Source of the DNA: Mycolicibacterium cosmeticum
Lineage (GTDB): Bacteria > Actinomycetota > Actinomycetes > Mycobacteriales > Mycobacteriaceae
Direction: 5' to 3'
DNA length: 64,000 bases
Assembly: GCA_016197365.1 (NCBI GenBank)
Contig: JACPVS010000008.1
Span: 145,237 to 209,236, forward strand
Part shown: in pieces, positions 56,015 through 64,000 of the stretch
How positions within the stretch are numbered: the first letter of the stretch is position 1
How the letters are laid out: each line of letters begins with the position of its first letter
Made by a program: the position numbers and the translations under genes
The notes under the pieces: generated by a model
What the model saw: the letters and a program-made list of their open reading frames with translations, nothing else
The model's database searches: none
Told to the model about the DNA's origin: nothing

Positions 56015-56623
56015 TTACCACTGCACGTTTCGCGGCAGCAGATCCCATACATGTTCGGTGCCGTTCACCGAGGCGACGGCCAGCTTGCCGCTGCGCGAGG
56101 ACAGCAACCGCGTCACCGACGCGTAGTCCACGTGGAACGACAGCAGCCGCTCGGTGCCCAGGATGTGGTGCAGCAGGACGTTGATGACCCCGCCGTGGCC
56201 GAACACCGCGACGGTGTCCTCGTGAGCGGCGGCTGCGACGATGTCGTCCACCGCCGCCACCACGCGGCCGAGGAACGCCTTCTCGTCGACACCGCTCGGC
56301 AGATGCCCGGAGACCAGCCGGGCCAGCTCCTCGGGGTTGTCCTTGGCGATCTGCTCGATCGGCACGTAGTGCGTCATGTCGCGGTCGTATTCGGCGAGCC
56401 GCTCGTCGACGTCGATGGGCAGCCCGAGAGCCTCGGCGAGCGGGCCCCCGGTCTGGATCGCGCGGCGCTGCGGGCTGCTCACCAGCCGGGCGATCGGGAA
56501 GCGGGCCAGCGCGTCGGGGAGGCGTGCGGCCTGCGCGACGCCCTCGCCGGACAGGTCGGGGTCAGAACCCTGACCTGGCTCGCTGCGCAGGGGTAACGCA
56601 TGTCGGACCAGAAGCAGTTGCAC
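56015..56623 (-). CDS. Histidine phosphatase (phosphoglycerate-mutase-like) family protein
   Basis: A 202-residue phosphatase with LLLVRHALPLRSE, in which the RHG motif reads RHA, a second Arg in SSPQRRAIQTGGPLA and the distal His in AVFGHGGVINVLLH. The acid residue is in AEYDRDM. Substrate unknown. GTG at 56623 gives MQLLLVRHA. It is 9 bp upstream of the phosphotransferase gene on the same strand, so a kinase-phosphatase operon is likely. Divergent from the metallopeptidase gene, with starts only 18 bp apart. Confidence 0.88.
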   Translation of the reverse strand: MQLLLVRHALPLRSEPGQGSDPDLSGEGVAQAARLPDALARFPIARLVSSPQRRAIQTGGPLAEALGLPIDVDERLAEYDRDMTHYVPIEQIAKDNPEELARLVSGHLPSGVDEKAFLGRVVAAVDDIVAAAAHEDTVAVFGHGGVINVLLHHILGTERLLSFHVDYASVTRLLSSRSGKLAVASVNGTEHVWDLLPRNVQW

Positions 56624-56641
56624 CGTGACACCATATGGCCC

Positions 56642-57715
56642 GTGCGTGCTTTCGCCTGCCCGGTGTGCGACACCTTCATCGCGTTCGAAGCCGATCACTG
56701 CGCCGACTGTGGCACCGAGTTGGGTCTGCACCTGCCGTCACTGAACATGCTGGCCCTCGCCGACGGGGTGGCGGTGCACGAGGGCACCCGGTGGGTCCGG
56801 TGCAACCAGCACCGGACGCTGGCGTGCAACTGGCTGGCCCCCGAGGAACAGGACGAGGAGTCCCTGGCCGGTCCCCGGGGCCGCTGCCTGTCCGGTTCGT
56901 TGATCCGCCGCGAACCGGCGGCCGACGACACCCTGGCCCGGGAGAAGCTGGTGCCGACCGCGGCGGCGCTGCGCCGGCTGGTGTTCCAGCTGGCGGACAT
57001 CGGCTTGCCGATCGAGCCGTACTGGATGCGCGACGGCGGGCTGGCCTTCGACCTGCTGTCCAGCTACACCACCGGCGAGAAGGTGATCATCGGCCACGCC
57101 AACGGGGTGATCACCATCGACGTGGTCGAGTCGCTCGACGACTACCGGGAGTCGCTGCGGGTGCGTCTCGGTGAGCCGTACCGCACCATGCTGGGCCACT
57201 TCCGGCACGAGGTGGGGCACTACTACCAAAATGTGCTCGTCGAAAATGGTTCCGGCGCAGATGTTTATCTCGACGACTGCCGGAAGCTGTTCGGCGATGA
57301 ACAGGCCGGTTACAGCGAGGCCATCGCCCGGCACTACAAGCTGGGCGCCCCCGAAGGCTGGGCGGCGACGTTCATCTCCGAGTACGCGACCATGCACCCG
57401 TGGGAGGACTTCGCCGAGTGCTTCGCGCACTACCTGCACATCGCCGACACCATGGACACCGCGCGGGAGGCGGGCATGGTGCTGCATGCCGACCGGGTGC
57501 GGTTCAACGCGCCGCGCGACATCGTGGCGCTGGAGTGTTACGACGACGAACCGATCGAACGGATGCTGTTCGACTGGAAGTGGATGTCGCTGTTCTTCAA
57601 CCGGGTGAACACGGCGATGGGCAAGAATCCGTTGTACCCCTTCGAGATCCCGCCCGCGGTGGTGGACAAACTCGCCTTCGTCCACCGCGTCATCCGCGAT
57701 ACCGCCAGGAGTTGA
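56642..57715 (+). CDS. Zinc-binding metallopeptidase-family protein
   Basis: A 357-residue protein. An N-terminal zinc ribbon has four Cys (FACPVCDTF ... CADCG), and a third pair occurs in RCNQHRTLACNW. The catalytic helix FRHEVGHYYQ gives His189, Glu190, His193, the HExxH motif, with a downstream acidic ligand expected at EDFAECFAHYLH. This is the Peptidase_Mx/DUF2248 family. It probably acts in the cytoplasm, as there is no signal peptide. GTG at 56642 was chosen; an ATG at 56600 overlaps the divergent gene. Ends one base before the SDR start. Confidence 0.88.
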   Translation: MRAFACPVCDTFIAFEADHCADCGTELGLHLPSLNMLALADGVAVHEGTRWVRCNQHRTLACNWLAPEEQDEESLAGPRGRCLSGSLIRREPAADDTLAREKLVPTAAALRRLVFQLADIGLPIEPYWMRDGGLAFDLLSSYTTGEKVIIGHANGVITIDVVESLDDYRESLRVRLGEPYRTMLGHFRHEVGHYYQNVLVENGSGADVYLDDCRKLFGDEQAGYSEAIARHYKLGAPEGWAATFISEYATMHPWEDFAECFAHYLHIADTMDTAREAGMVLHADRVRFNAPRDIVALECYDDEPIERMLFDWKWMSLFFNRVNTAMGKNPLYPFEIPPAVVDKLAFVHRVIRDTARS

Positions 57716-57716
57716 C

Positions 57717-58475
57717 GTGGGTTACGCCGACGAACTGTTCGACCTGACCGACCGGGTGGTGCTGATCACCGGCGGCAGCCGAGGCTTGGGCCGCGAGATG
57801 GCATTCGCCGCCGCGCGGTGCGGTGCCGACGTGGTGATCGCCAGCCGCAACCTGCAGTCGTGCGTCGAGGTGGCGCAGGAGATCACCGCCACCACCGGCC
57901 GGGCCGCGCTGGCCCACGAGGTGCATGTCGGGCGGTGGGATCAGTTGGAGCCCTTGGCCGATGCCGCCTACGCCCGGTTCGGCAAGGTGGACGTGCTGGT
58001 GAACAACGCCGGTATGTCGCCGCTGTACGAGTCGCTGGGCACTCTCAGCGAGAAGTTGTTCGACTCGGTGGTGAACCTGAACTTCAAGGGACCGTTCCGG
58101 TTGACCGCCGTGATCGGTGAGCGCATGGTGGCCGACGGCGGCGGGTCGATCATCAATGTGAGTTCGTCGGGGTCACTGCGCCCGGACCAGTACATGCTGC
58201 CCTATGCCGCCGCGAAGGCCGGATTGAACGTGCTGACCGAGGGTTTCGCTAAGGCATTCGGTCCGACGGTACGGGTGAACACCTTGATGGCAGGTCCGTT
58301 CCTGACCGACGTGAGCAAGGCGTGGGATTTCAGTGCGGCCGAACCGTTCGCAAACTTCCCGTTGCAGCGCGCCGGTGACCCACCCGAGATTGTCGGCGCC
58401 GCACTGTTTCTCATGTCGGACGCGTCCAGCTTCACCACTGGGTCGATCCTGCGGGCGGACGGCGGATTGCCCTGA
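57717..58475 (+). CDS. Short-chain dehydrogenase/reductase
   Basis: A 252-residue SDR. The cofactor motif is TGGSRGLG with NNAG intact, and the catalytic SSSGS ... YAAAKAGL. The C-terminal DASSFTTGSILRADGGLP is classical. GTG at 57717 starts one base after the metallopeptidase stop, so they are cotranscribed. Substrate unknown. Confidence 0.92.
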   Translation: MGYADELFDLTDRVVLITGGSRGLGREMAFAAARCGADVVIASRNLQSCVEVAQEITATTGRAALAHEVHVGRWDQLEPLADAAYARFGKVDVLVNNAGMSPLYESLGTLSEKLFDSVVNLNFKGPFRLTAVIGERMVADGGGSIINVSSSGSLRPDQYMLPYAAAKAGLNVLTEGFAKAFGPTVRVNTLMAGPFLTDVSKAWDFSAAEPFANFPLQRAGDPPEIVGAALFLMSDASSFTTGSILRADGGLP

Positions 58476-58493
58476 AACGGGGCACCTGCTGCA

Positions 58494-60371
58494 TCAGGGC
58501 GTGATGATGGCGAAACCCGGATCGGGGCGGTCCAGGACACCGAGCAGTGCCGCCAGTGCGCCGGCATCCCCGGTGGTCTCCACGCCGGGCGAGTCGGTGT
58601 CACCGGCGGCGAAGGCCAGCAACCGCCCCTTGGTGGCGAACGTGACCGTCGCCGTGGCGGTCGAAGGGTCGGCCGGTGTCTTACGGTGCACCAGCACCCC
58701 GTTGCGCAACGTCAGCCGGTAATCCGCCGCCAGGTCGACGAACGTCACGTCGATGGTCAGGTCCAGATCCCAGGCGCGGGGGCCGTTGACGTTGATGGCG
58801 AAGGTGTCGAACATCTGCTCGGGGGTGAGCTGACTCATCAGCGACGGGGACGCCGTCTGGGTGGGCGTGCCGAAGTTGCCCTCACGCAGCTCGGTGGCAC
58901 CGGAGAGGAAGAAGTTGCGCCACACCGCGTTCTCGGCGCCGTAGGCCAACTGCTCGAGGGTGTCGGCGTACAGACTGCGGGCGCCCGCGTGCTTCTCGTC
59001 GGTGAAGATCGCATGATCCAACAGCGTTGCCGCCCAGCGGAAATCGCCGTCATCAAACGCCTGTTGGGCCAATTCGACGACGCGGTCCACGCCGCCGATG
59101 GCCTCGACATAGCGCGGGCCCAGCGCTTGCGGCGGATGCTGCCACAGCCGGCCCGGGTTCCCGTCGAACCACCCCATGTAGCGCTGGTACACCGCCTTGA
59201 CGTTGTGGCTGACCGACCCGTAATAGCCATGGGTGTGCCAGGCCTTCTCCAGAGCCGGCGGCATCTGGAACGTCTCGGCGATCTCGATACCGGTGAAGCC
59301 CTGGTTGAGCCGGCGCAGCGTCTGGTCGTGCAGGTAGGCGTACAGATCCCGTTGCACGGACAGGTATTCGACGATGTTGTCGTGTCCCCATGTCGGCCAG
59401 TGGTGCGAGGCGAACACCACGTCGGCGCGGCCGGCGAAGGTGTCGATGGCCTCGGTGAGGTAGCCGGCCCAGCCGTGCGGGTCGCGGACCAGCGCGCCGC
59501 GCAGGGTCAACAGGTTGTGCAGGTTGTGGGTGGCGTTCTCGGCCATGCACAGGGCCTTGAATTTCGGGAAGTAGAAATGCATCTCGGCGGGTGCCTCGGT
59601 GCCCGGCGCCATCTGGAACTCGATCTCGACACCGTCGATGGTGTGCTTTTCGCCGGTGCTGCGCACGTCGACGGTGGGCACGATCAGCGCGACCTCACCG
59701 GTGGAGCCGACCTGCCCGAGGCCACACCCGACCTGGCCCTGCGGTCCGCGGTCGAGCACCGCGCCGTACATGTAGGCGGCGCGGCGCGCCATGGCCGTGC
59801 CGGCGTACACGTTCTCCTGCACGGCATGGTCGGTGAAGCCCTCCGGCGCCAGGATCGCGACCGTGCCGGCGTCCACGTCGGCCTGTGAGGTGACGCCGAG
59901 GACGCCGCCGAAGTGGTCGACGTGGCTGTGGGTGTAGATGACCGCGACGACGGACCGGTCACCGCGGTGCGCGCGGTACAGTCCCAGCGCGGCGGCCGCG
60001 GTCTCGGTGGAGATGAGCGGGTCGATGACGATGACACCGGTGTCGCCCTCGATGAAGCTGATGTTCGACAAGTCCAGGCCGCGCACCTGGTAGATGCCGG
60101 GGACCACCTCATACAAACCCTGCTTGGTGCACAGCTGGGACTGCCGCCACAGGCTCGGGTGCACCGTGTCCGGCGCATCACCGGTCAGGAAGCCGTAGGA
60201 GTCGTTGTCCCACACCACTCTTCCGTCCGGCGCGGTCACCACGCATGGCTCCAGCGCGCCGATGAACCCACGGTCCGCGTCCTCGAAATCGCGGGTGTCG
60301 GCGAACGGCAGACCGTCGTGGTGCTCGTGATTGGCTGAGGAGATGGTGGCGGTAGCGGGCTTCTGCTCCAT
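58494..60371 (-). CDS. Alkyl sulfatase (SdsA1-like metallo-beta-lactamase enzyme)
   Basis: A 625-residue linear alkylsulfatase. The metal motif is THSHVDH (His148, His150, Asp152, His153); the later metal ligands occur in AENATHNLHNL. A dimerisation helical domain lies at about 370-500, and a C-terminal SCP2-like lipid-binding domain at about 510-625. It hydrolyses sulfate esters of long alkyl alcohols such as SDS. There is no signal peptide, so it works in the cytoplasm. The family uses them for sulfur or carbon scavenging. Next to a phosphoesterase gene, 5 bp away. Confidence 0.95.
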   Translation of the reverse strand: MEQKPATATISSANHEHHDGLPFADTRDFEDADRGFIGALEPCVVTAPDGRVVWDNDSYGFLTGDAPDTVHPSLWRQSQLCTKQGLYEVVPGIYQVRGLDLSNISFIEGDTGVIVIDPLISTETAAAALGLYRAHRGDRSVVAVIYTHSHVDHFGGVLGVTSQADVDAGTVAILAPEGFTDHAVQENVYAGTAMARRAAYMYGAVLDRGPQGQVGCGLGQVGSTGEVALIVPTVDVRSTGEKHTIDGVEIEFQMAPGTEAPAEMHFYFPKFKALCMAENATHNLHNLLTLRGALVRDPHGWAGYLTEAIDTFAGRADVVFASHHWPTWGHDNIVEYLSVQRDLYAYLHDQTLRRLNQGFTGIEIAETFQMPPALEKAWHTHGYYGSVSHNVKAVYQRYMGWFDGNPGRLWQHPPQALGPRYVEAIGGVDRVVELAQQAFDDGDFRWAATLLDHAIFTDEKHAGARSLYADTLEQLAYGAENAVWRNFFLSGATELREGNFGTPTQTASPSLMSQLTPEQMFDTFAINVNGPRAWDLDLTIDVTFVDLAADYRLTLRNGVLVHRKTPADPSTATATVTFATKGRLLAFAAGDTDSPGVETTGDAGALAALLGVLDRPDPGFAIITP

Positions 60372-60376
60372 GCGCC

Positions 60377-60874
60377 CTAGCCTGCCACCCGGTGCAGGGT
60401 GACGTCAGCCAATACGCCGCCCTCCACCGTCGCGGTCATATAGGTGCAGAACGGCTGCCGCCGACGGTCGGTGGGTGACCCCGGATTGAGCAGCCGAAGT
60501 CCGGTGGACGCGGTGGCGTCCCACGGAATGTGACTGTGCCCGAACACCAACACATCGGTGTCCGGGTACTGCCGCGCCATGCGTTCGTCGCGCCCGGCCG
60601 ACGCCCCGGTCTCGTGGACCACCGTGAACCGCAGTCCGTCCAGCGTCGCGTCGGCACGTTCGGGTAGCCGCGCCCGCAGTTCGTCACCGTCGTTGTTGCC
60701 CCAGCAGGCCAGCAGCCGTCGGGACCGTGCCGTCAGCTGATCCAGCAGCGCCGGCGACATCCAGTCCCCGGCATGGATCACCACATCGGCGGAGGCGACC
60801 TCGCTCCAGACCGCCGCGGGGAGATCCTTCGCGCGCGTGGGCACATGGGTATCCGCGATGAACAACAGGCGCAC
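60377..60874 (-). CDS. YfcE/MJ0936-like metallophosphoesterase
   Basis: A 165-residue small phosphoesterase with DTHVP (Asp and His ligands), HAGDW, GNNDGDEL and VFGHSHIP, the full calcineurin-like set. It cleaves phosphodiester or phosphomonoester bonds. GTG at 60874 gives MRLLFIADTH; further in-frame upstream sequence is promoter. It ends 5 bp before the alkylsulfatase start on the same strand. Confidence 0.88.
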   Translation of the reverse strand: MRLLFIADTHVPTRAKDLPAAVWSEVASADVVIHAGDWMSPALLDQLTARSRRLLACWGNNDGDELRARLPERADATLDGLRFTVVHETGASAGRDERMARQYPDTDVLVFGHSHIPWDATASTGLRLLNPGSPTDRRRQPFCTYMTATVEGGVLADVTLHRVAG

Positions 60875-61005
60875 AGCACCACCGTAACGCGGTGGGCAAC
60901 GCAAACGTTGCTGAGAATTGTCTTGAATGATCAACAAAGCCCCGGCAACCCAGCTTGACATCGCCTGCAAACTGCTCAAGCATGGCCCCAAACTGGGAGT
61001 ATTAA

Positions 61006-63363
61006 GTGTCCTCAACCCAAATGCGCACATACCTGGCTGTTGCTTCTGCGGTGCTTGCTGTGTTTGCCTTCGTGCTTTTGAGCGGCGTCGGCGGACCTCG
61101 TGTCACGGCGATCGTCGGCTACGTGGGCCTGGTGTACTTCACCGCCGTCGCCGCCTTGGCGTCGGCGCGCGCGTCACGCAACGCCGTCGGCCCCCGCAGG
61201 TGCAGCTGGCGGGCGATGACCGTGGGGCTGACCGGCTGGGTCGTCGGCAGTCTGATCTGGGCCTACTACGGCCTGATCCGCAATGTCGAGCCACCGTTTC
61301 CGTCGCTCGCCGACATCGCGTACTTCGTCTTGCCGATCTGCGTCTGCGCGGCGTGGGCGACCCAGGCCTCGGCGAGCAAGCTCACCCGTTTGCGCCCCCT
61401 GCTGGACGGGATCGTCATCGCCGCGGCGCTGTTCCTGGTGTCCTGGGTGGCCATCCTGCGTGACGTGTTCGAGACGAGTCACGCCAGCACCTTCGCGCTC
61501 GCGGTGGCGGTCGCGTTCCCCGTCTCCGACGTGATCGTCATCACCCTCGCGGTTCTCGTCGCGTCGTCGGCACCGGTCGGGCACCGCCGCACCGTCGGTC
61601 TGGTCGCGGCGGGGATGACGGTGACCGCCCTTGCCGACAGCACTCATCTGTACCTGCGGGCGCACGGCCTGCCGTCCAACTCCGCCATGTTCATCGGCTG
61701 GGCCACCGGCGCCCTGTTGATCACCGCGGCGGCGCTGATCTCCAGCCGCACCCCCGGTGCGATCGCCGTCGCGGAGCGCCCACCGTCGCGCCTGGGCATC
61801 TCGTTGCCCTACATCCCGCTGCTGGCCGCCGTCGGCGCCGGCTTTCTCTACATGTGGCCGATCCATCAGACGCGGCCCGTCATCATCGCGGCGGCCGTCC
61901 TGGTCACCGTCGCCGCGGTCCGTCAGCTCATCGCGCTGATCGACAACCGCAGGCTGTTCGCGGCCGTCGCCGCCCAGGCGCTCCGTGACCCGCTGACCGG
62001 CCTGGCCAACCGGCTGCTGTTCACCGACCGTCTGCACCACGCGATGGGCCTGCGGCACCGCGACGGCCGCGCCGTCGCGATACTCACCCTCGACCTCGAC
62101 GATTTCAAGCTCGTCAACGACCACCTCGGGCATCCGTCGGGGGACGCGCTGCTGCGCGCCATCGCCGTGCGCCTGATGGACACCGTGCCCGACGGCGACA
62201 ACGTCGCCCGGCTCGGTGGCGACGAGTTCGCCATCCTCATCGAGGGCGGTGACGAACTGCCCGAGGCCATCGCCCAGCGCGTCGCCGAAGCGTTCGACGA
62301 CCCGTTCGTGCTGGACGGCGAGGAACTGTTCATGCATCCGAGCATCGGGTTGGCGACCGCGCCGGCTCCGGAGGCCGAGGACATCTCCGCCGACGAGTTG
62401 TTCAAGCGGGCCGACGTGGCGATGTACGCGGCCAAACGCACGGGCGTCGGCGGGGTGCAGTCCTTCGACCCGGAGATGCGACTGGACCGAGTCGAGCTGC
62501 CGGAGTCGTTGAGCGACACCGGTAAACGCCGGCGCGCGTCGGTCGCCGGCATCCGCCTGCTCGGGCAGCTGCGGCGCAGCATCGACAACGGCGAACTCAC
62601 CCTGGCCTATCAGCCCAAGGTCTCGCTGACCACCGGCGGCATCGTCGGCGTGGAGGCGCTGCTGCGCTGGCCACACCCCGACCTGGGGATGCTGACGCCC
62701 GGCGAGTTCCTGCCGCTGGTCCGCCAGAACGGCCTGATCGGCGCGGTCACCGACCTGGTGCTCGATCAGGCGGCCCGGGACGCCGCCCAGTGGTACGCGG
62801 CGGGCAGTTGCGAGGTGCCGGTCTCGATCAATCTGTTCGCGCCGTCGCTCAACGACACCACGCTGCCCGACCGCATCGCCGCGGTGCTGGCCGGCTACCG
62901 GCTGCCGGCCGGCTCGCTGATGATCGAACTCACCGAGCACTTCCTGCTGTCCAGCAGCCGGCGTGCCGCCAAGGTGATCGAGCGGCTGCGCGCCTCCGGG
63001 GTGGGGGTCTCCATCGACGATTTCGGCACCGGCTACGCCACCATGAGCTACCTGCGCGACCTGACGATCGACGAGCTCAAACTGGACCAGCAGTTCGTGG
63101 CGCAGATCCTGGACAGCCCGCGCACGGCGGCGATCGTGTGCTCGGTCATCGGACTGACCCATGCGCTCGGCATCACCAGCGTCGCCGAGGGCGTCGAGGA
63201 CGCCGCCACCGCCCAGCGGCTACGCGAGTTCGGCTGTGAAGTCGGCCAGGGGCATTATTTCGCCGAGCCGATGTTCGCCAGGGAACTGCGGGCCCGGCTG
63301 GCCGTCAACGAGCGATTCGACACCAGCCGGCCGCCGGTTGTTCAGCCGTTCGAGACGCTCTAA
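61006..63363 (+). CDS. Membrane GGDEF-EAL protein (cyclic di-GMP turnover)
   Basis: 785 residues. Nine or so hydrophobic segments (residues 10-310), then a GGDEF domain (RLGGDEFAI at about residue 404) and an EAL domain (VEALLRW at about 549). All EAL metal and catalytic residues are present: EAL, Asn in SINLF, Glu in IELTEH, DD in SIDDFGTGY, Lys in ELKLDQ, Glu in VAEGVED and the Gln in VGQGH. No RxxD site precedes GGDEF. Both synthesis and hydrolysis are possible. GTG at 61006 with GGGAG upstream. With the GGDEF gene at 9.7 kb it is the window's second c-di-GMP gene. Confidence 0.95.
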   Translation: MSSTQMRTYLAVASAVLAVFAFVLLSGVGGPRVTAIVGYVGLVYFTAVAALASARASRNAVGPRRCSWRAMTVGLTGWVVGSLIWAYYGLIRNVEPPFPSLADIAYFVLPICVCAAWATQASASKLTRLRPLLDGIVIAAALFLVSWVAILRDVFETSHASTFALAVAVAFPVSDVIVITLAVLVASSAPVGHRRTVGLVAAGMTVTALADSTHLYLRAHGLPSNSAMFIGWATGALLITAAALISSRTPGAIAVAERPPSRLGISLPYIPLLAAVGAGFLYMWPIHQTRPVIIAAAVLVTVAAVRQLIALIDNRRLFAAVAAQALRDPLTGLANRLLFTDRLHHAMGLRHRDGRAVAILTLDLDDFKLVNDHLGHPSGDALLRAIAVRLMDTVPDGDNVARLGGDEFAILIEGGDELPEAIAQRVAEAFDDPFVLDGEELFMHPSIGLATAPAPEAEDISADELFKRADVAMYAAKRTGVGGVQSFDPEMRLDRVELPESLSDTGKRRRASVAGIRLLGQLRRSIDNGELTLAYQPKVSLTTGGIVGVEALLRWPHPDLGMLTPGEFLPLVRQNGLIGAVTDLVLDQAARDAAQWYAAGSCEVPVSINLFAPSLNDTTLPDRIAAVLAGYRLPAGSLMIELTEHFLLSSSRRAAKVIERLRASGVGVSIDDFGTGYATMSYLRDLTIDELKLDQQFVAQILDSPRTAAIVCSVIGLTHALGITSVAEGVEDAATAQRLREFGCEVGQGHYFAEPMFARELRARLAVNERFDTSRPPVVQPFETL

Positions 63364-63370
63364 AAGTCAG

Positions 63371-63404
63371 CGGCCGAACGGAATCGGCCATCGGGCCATC
63401 GGCC
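63371..63404 (+). terminator. Weak hairpin after the GGDEF-EAL gene
   Basis: GGCCG (63372-63376) and CGGCC (63385-63389) plus a following ATCGGGCCATCGGCC region can fold into G/C stems. No T-run. A candidate intrinsic terminator only. Confidence 0.3.
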
Positions 63405-63453
63405 CCGCCAATTTCACAGCTGCTACTCAGCATTTCGCACTAAGGTCCCGCGC

Positions 63454-63900
63454 GTGCAAGCGAACGCGGCATACCGACGGTTGATTCGACACGTATCCGT
63501 CCGCGGGCTGGTGATGACGGCGGCGATGGCGGCGGTGGCAGGACTTGCTGCGCTGACGATCCTGCACACGCCCAGTCGCGGCCCGGCGTACGTACCGGCC
63601 GCCCCAGAGCCATCTCCGAGCACGATCGCACCGGTTGTGGTGGCACCCGTCATGAGCGCTGCGCCGACCCGGTCAGCGACCGCGGAGCCCCCGGCCACCG
63701 TCGAGCCCCCGGCCACCGTCGAGCCGGCTCCGCCGGCCACCGTCGAGCCGACCGAGACCGTCGAGCGACCGGCGACCGCGGCTCCGTCGACGACCGCCGC
63801 GCCGCCGACTTCCGCGACGCCGTCGAAGCGGCCCAATCCGAAGACGAATGTGACGCGGACCAATTCGCCGGCGTACATGCACCCGCCCACCCATCCGTAG
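63454..63900 (+). CDS. Membrane-anchored Pro/Thr/Ala-rich protein, function unknown
   Basis: 148 residues. A basic N-terminus and one hydrophobic segment (about 19-38, LVMTAAMAAVAGLAALTILH) precede a low-complexity tail with repeats such as TVEPPATVEPPATVEP and a basic end (KRPNPKTNVTRTNSP). GTG at 63454. The tail would lie outside the membrane, in the wall. I do not recognise a domain. Confidence 0.6.
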   Translation: MQANAAYRRLIRHVSVRGLVMTAAMAAVAGLAALTILHTPSRGPAYVPAAPEPSPSTIAPVVVAPVMSAAPTRSATAEPPATVEPPATVEPAPPATVEPTETVERPATAAPSTTAAPPTSATPSKRPNPKTNVTRTNSPAYMHPPTHP

Positions 63901-63966
63901 GCGAAAATGAAGCGACTCCCGGGGCGTGTCGCTGCTGCCGCGGGAGTCGTCGATGGTGGTGCTCGG

Positions 63967-64000
63967 TGCGCCCGAAGGGATTCGAACCCCTAACCTCTTG
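63967..64000 (-). tRNA. 3' part of a tRNA, probably tRNA-Arg
   Basis: The minus strand shows a T-arm (GGTTCGAATC) followed by acceptor CGGGCGC and discriminator A at 63967; the 5' half lies beyond the window. The acceptor GCGCCCG expected on the 5' side matches mycobacterial tRNA-Arg from memory. The anticodon is not visible. Confidence 0.75.

Noticed and set aside
61174..63162. A long antisense open frame (662 codons) across the GGDEF-EAL gene
   Set aside because: It mirrors the GC-rich sense gene with an excess of Gly, Gln and Arg and no domain; the sense strand carries complete catalytic motifs.

Overview
The window is GC-rich (roughly two thirds G+C) actinobacterial DNA with short intergenic gaps, many GTG starts and many 4-bp stop/start overlaps. 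Its gene order follows the Mycobacterium tuberculosis Rv3711c-Rv3731 and Rv3753c-Rv3763 blocks: dnaQ, murT-gatD, recR, ybaB, ami1, dnaX, aspC, SRP RNA, tRNA-Ser, lucA, Prim-PolC/ligC, tadA, tyrA, proXVWZ, lapA and lpqH. Two ligC genes, an MmpS/MmpL pair, F420-type enzymes and LpqH lipoproteins point to a fast-growing, environmental Mycolicibacterium-like chromosome. I see no phage, insertion sequence, plasmid or CRISPR array. The species call is inference from synteny and family knowledge, not from a search.

Layout. 1-1.65 kb: the 3' end of an AurF-like diiron oxygenase and a methyltransferase. 1.65-16.4 kb: a conserved housekeeping block with the DnaQ exonuclease, MurT-GatD lipid II amidation, RecR/YbaB, Ami1 amidase, an oxidoreductase/methyltransferase pair probably for methyl-branched fatty acids, a membrane GGDEF protein, DnaX, AspC, SRP RNA, tRNA-Ser(GGA), LucA and a PepA-like protease. 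16.4-17.3 kb holds no convincing gene. 17.3-25 kb: a Prim-PolC/LigC end-joining operon, an MmpS-MmpL efflux pair with a divergent TetR, and a second LigC. 25-30.4 kb: a two-component system with a TAXI solute-binding lipoprotein, two small accessory genes, a metallo-beta-lactamase-fold protein and GluQRS. 30.5-33.4 kb: an amino-acid ABC importer whose permease carries two tandem binding domains. 33.4-38 kb: a TetR/FAD-oxidase operon, a CoA-transferase and a saccharopine-dehydrogenase-like enzyme. 38-45 kb: cytochrome P450 and tRNA-guanine transglycosylase, two LpqH-family lipoproteins, secreted proteins and a cell-surface hydrolase. 45-48.2 kb: a TetR-controlled cassette of SDR, SnoaL-like, F420-reductase-like and LLM flavin/F420 enzymes. 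48.2-56 kb: tRNA-Ser(CGA), TadA and its partner, TyrA and the ProXVWZ osmoprotectant importer. 56-64 kb: a phosphatase, a zinc peptidase, an SDR, an alkylsulfatase, a phosphoesterase, a GGDEF-EAL protein and the 3' half of a tRNA, probably Arg.

The most unusual points are a 57-bp in-frame tandem-repeat insertion in murT just after its ATP-binding loop, the recently duplicated binding domain in the ABC permease fusion, a TAXI protein with a two-component system but no TRAP permease, and clear inverted repeats upstream of genes at 23.2, 35.4 and 36.7 kb. Tgt and GluQRS also occur together, which suggests queuosine salvage.
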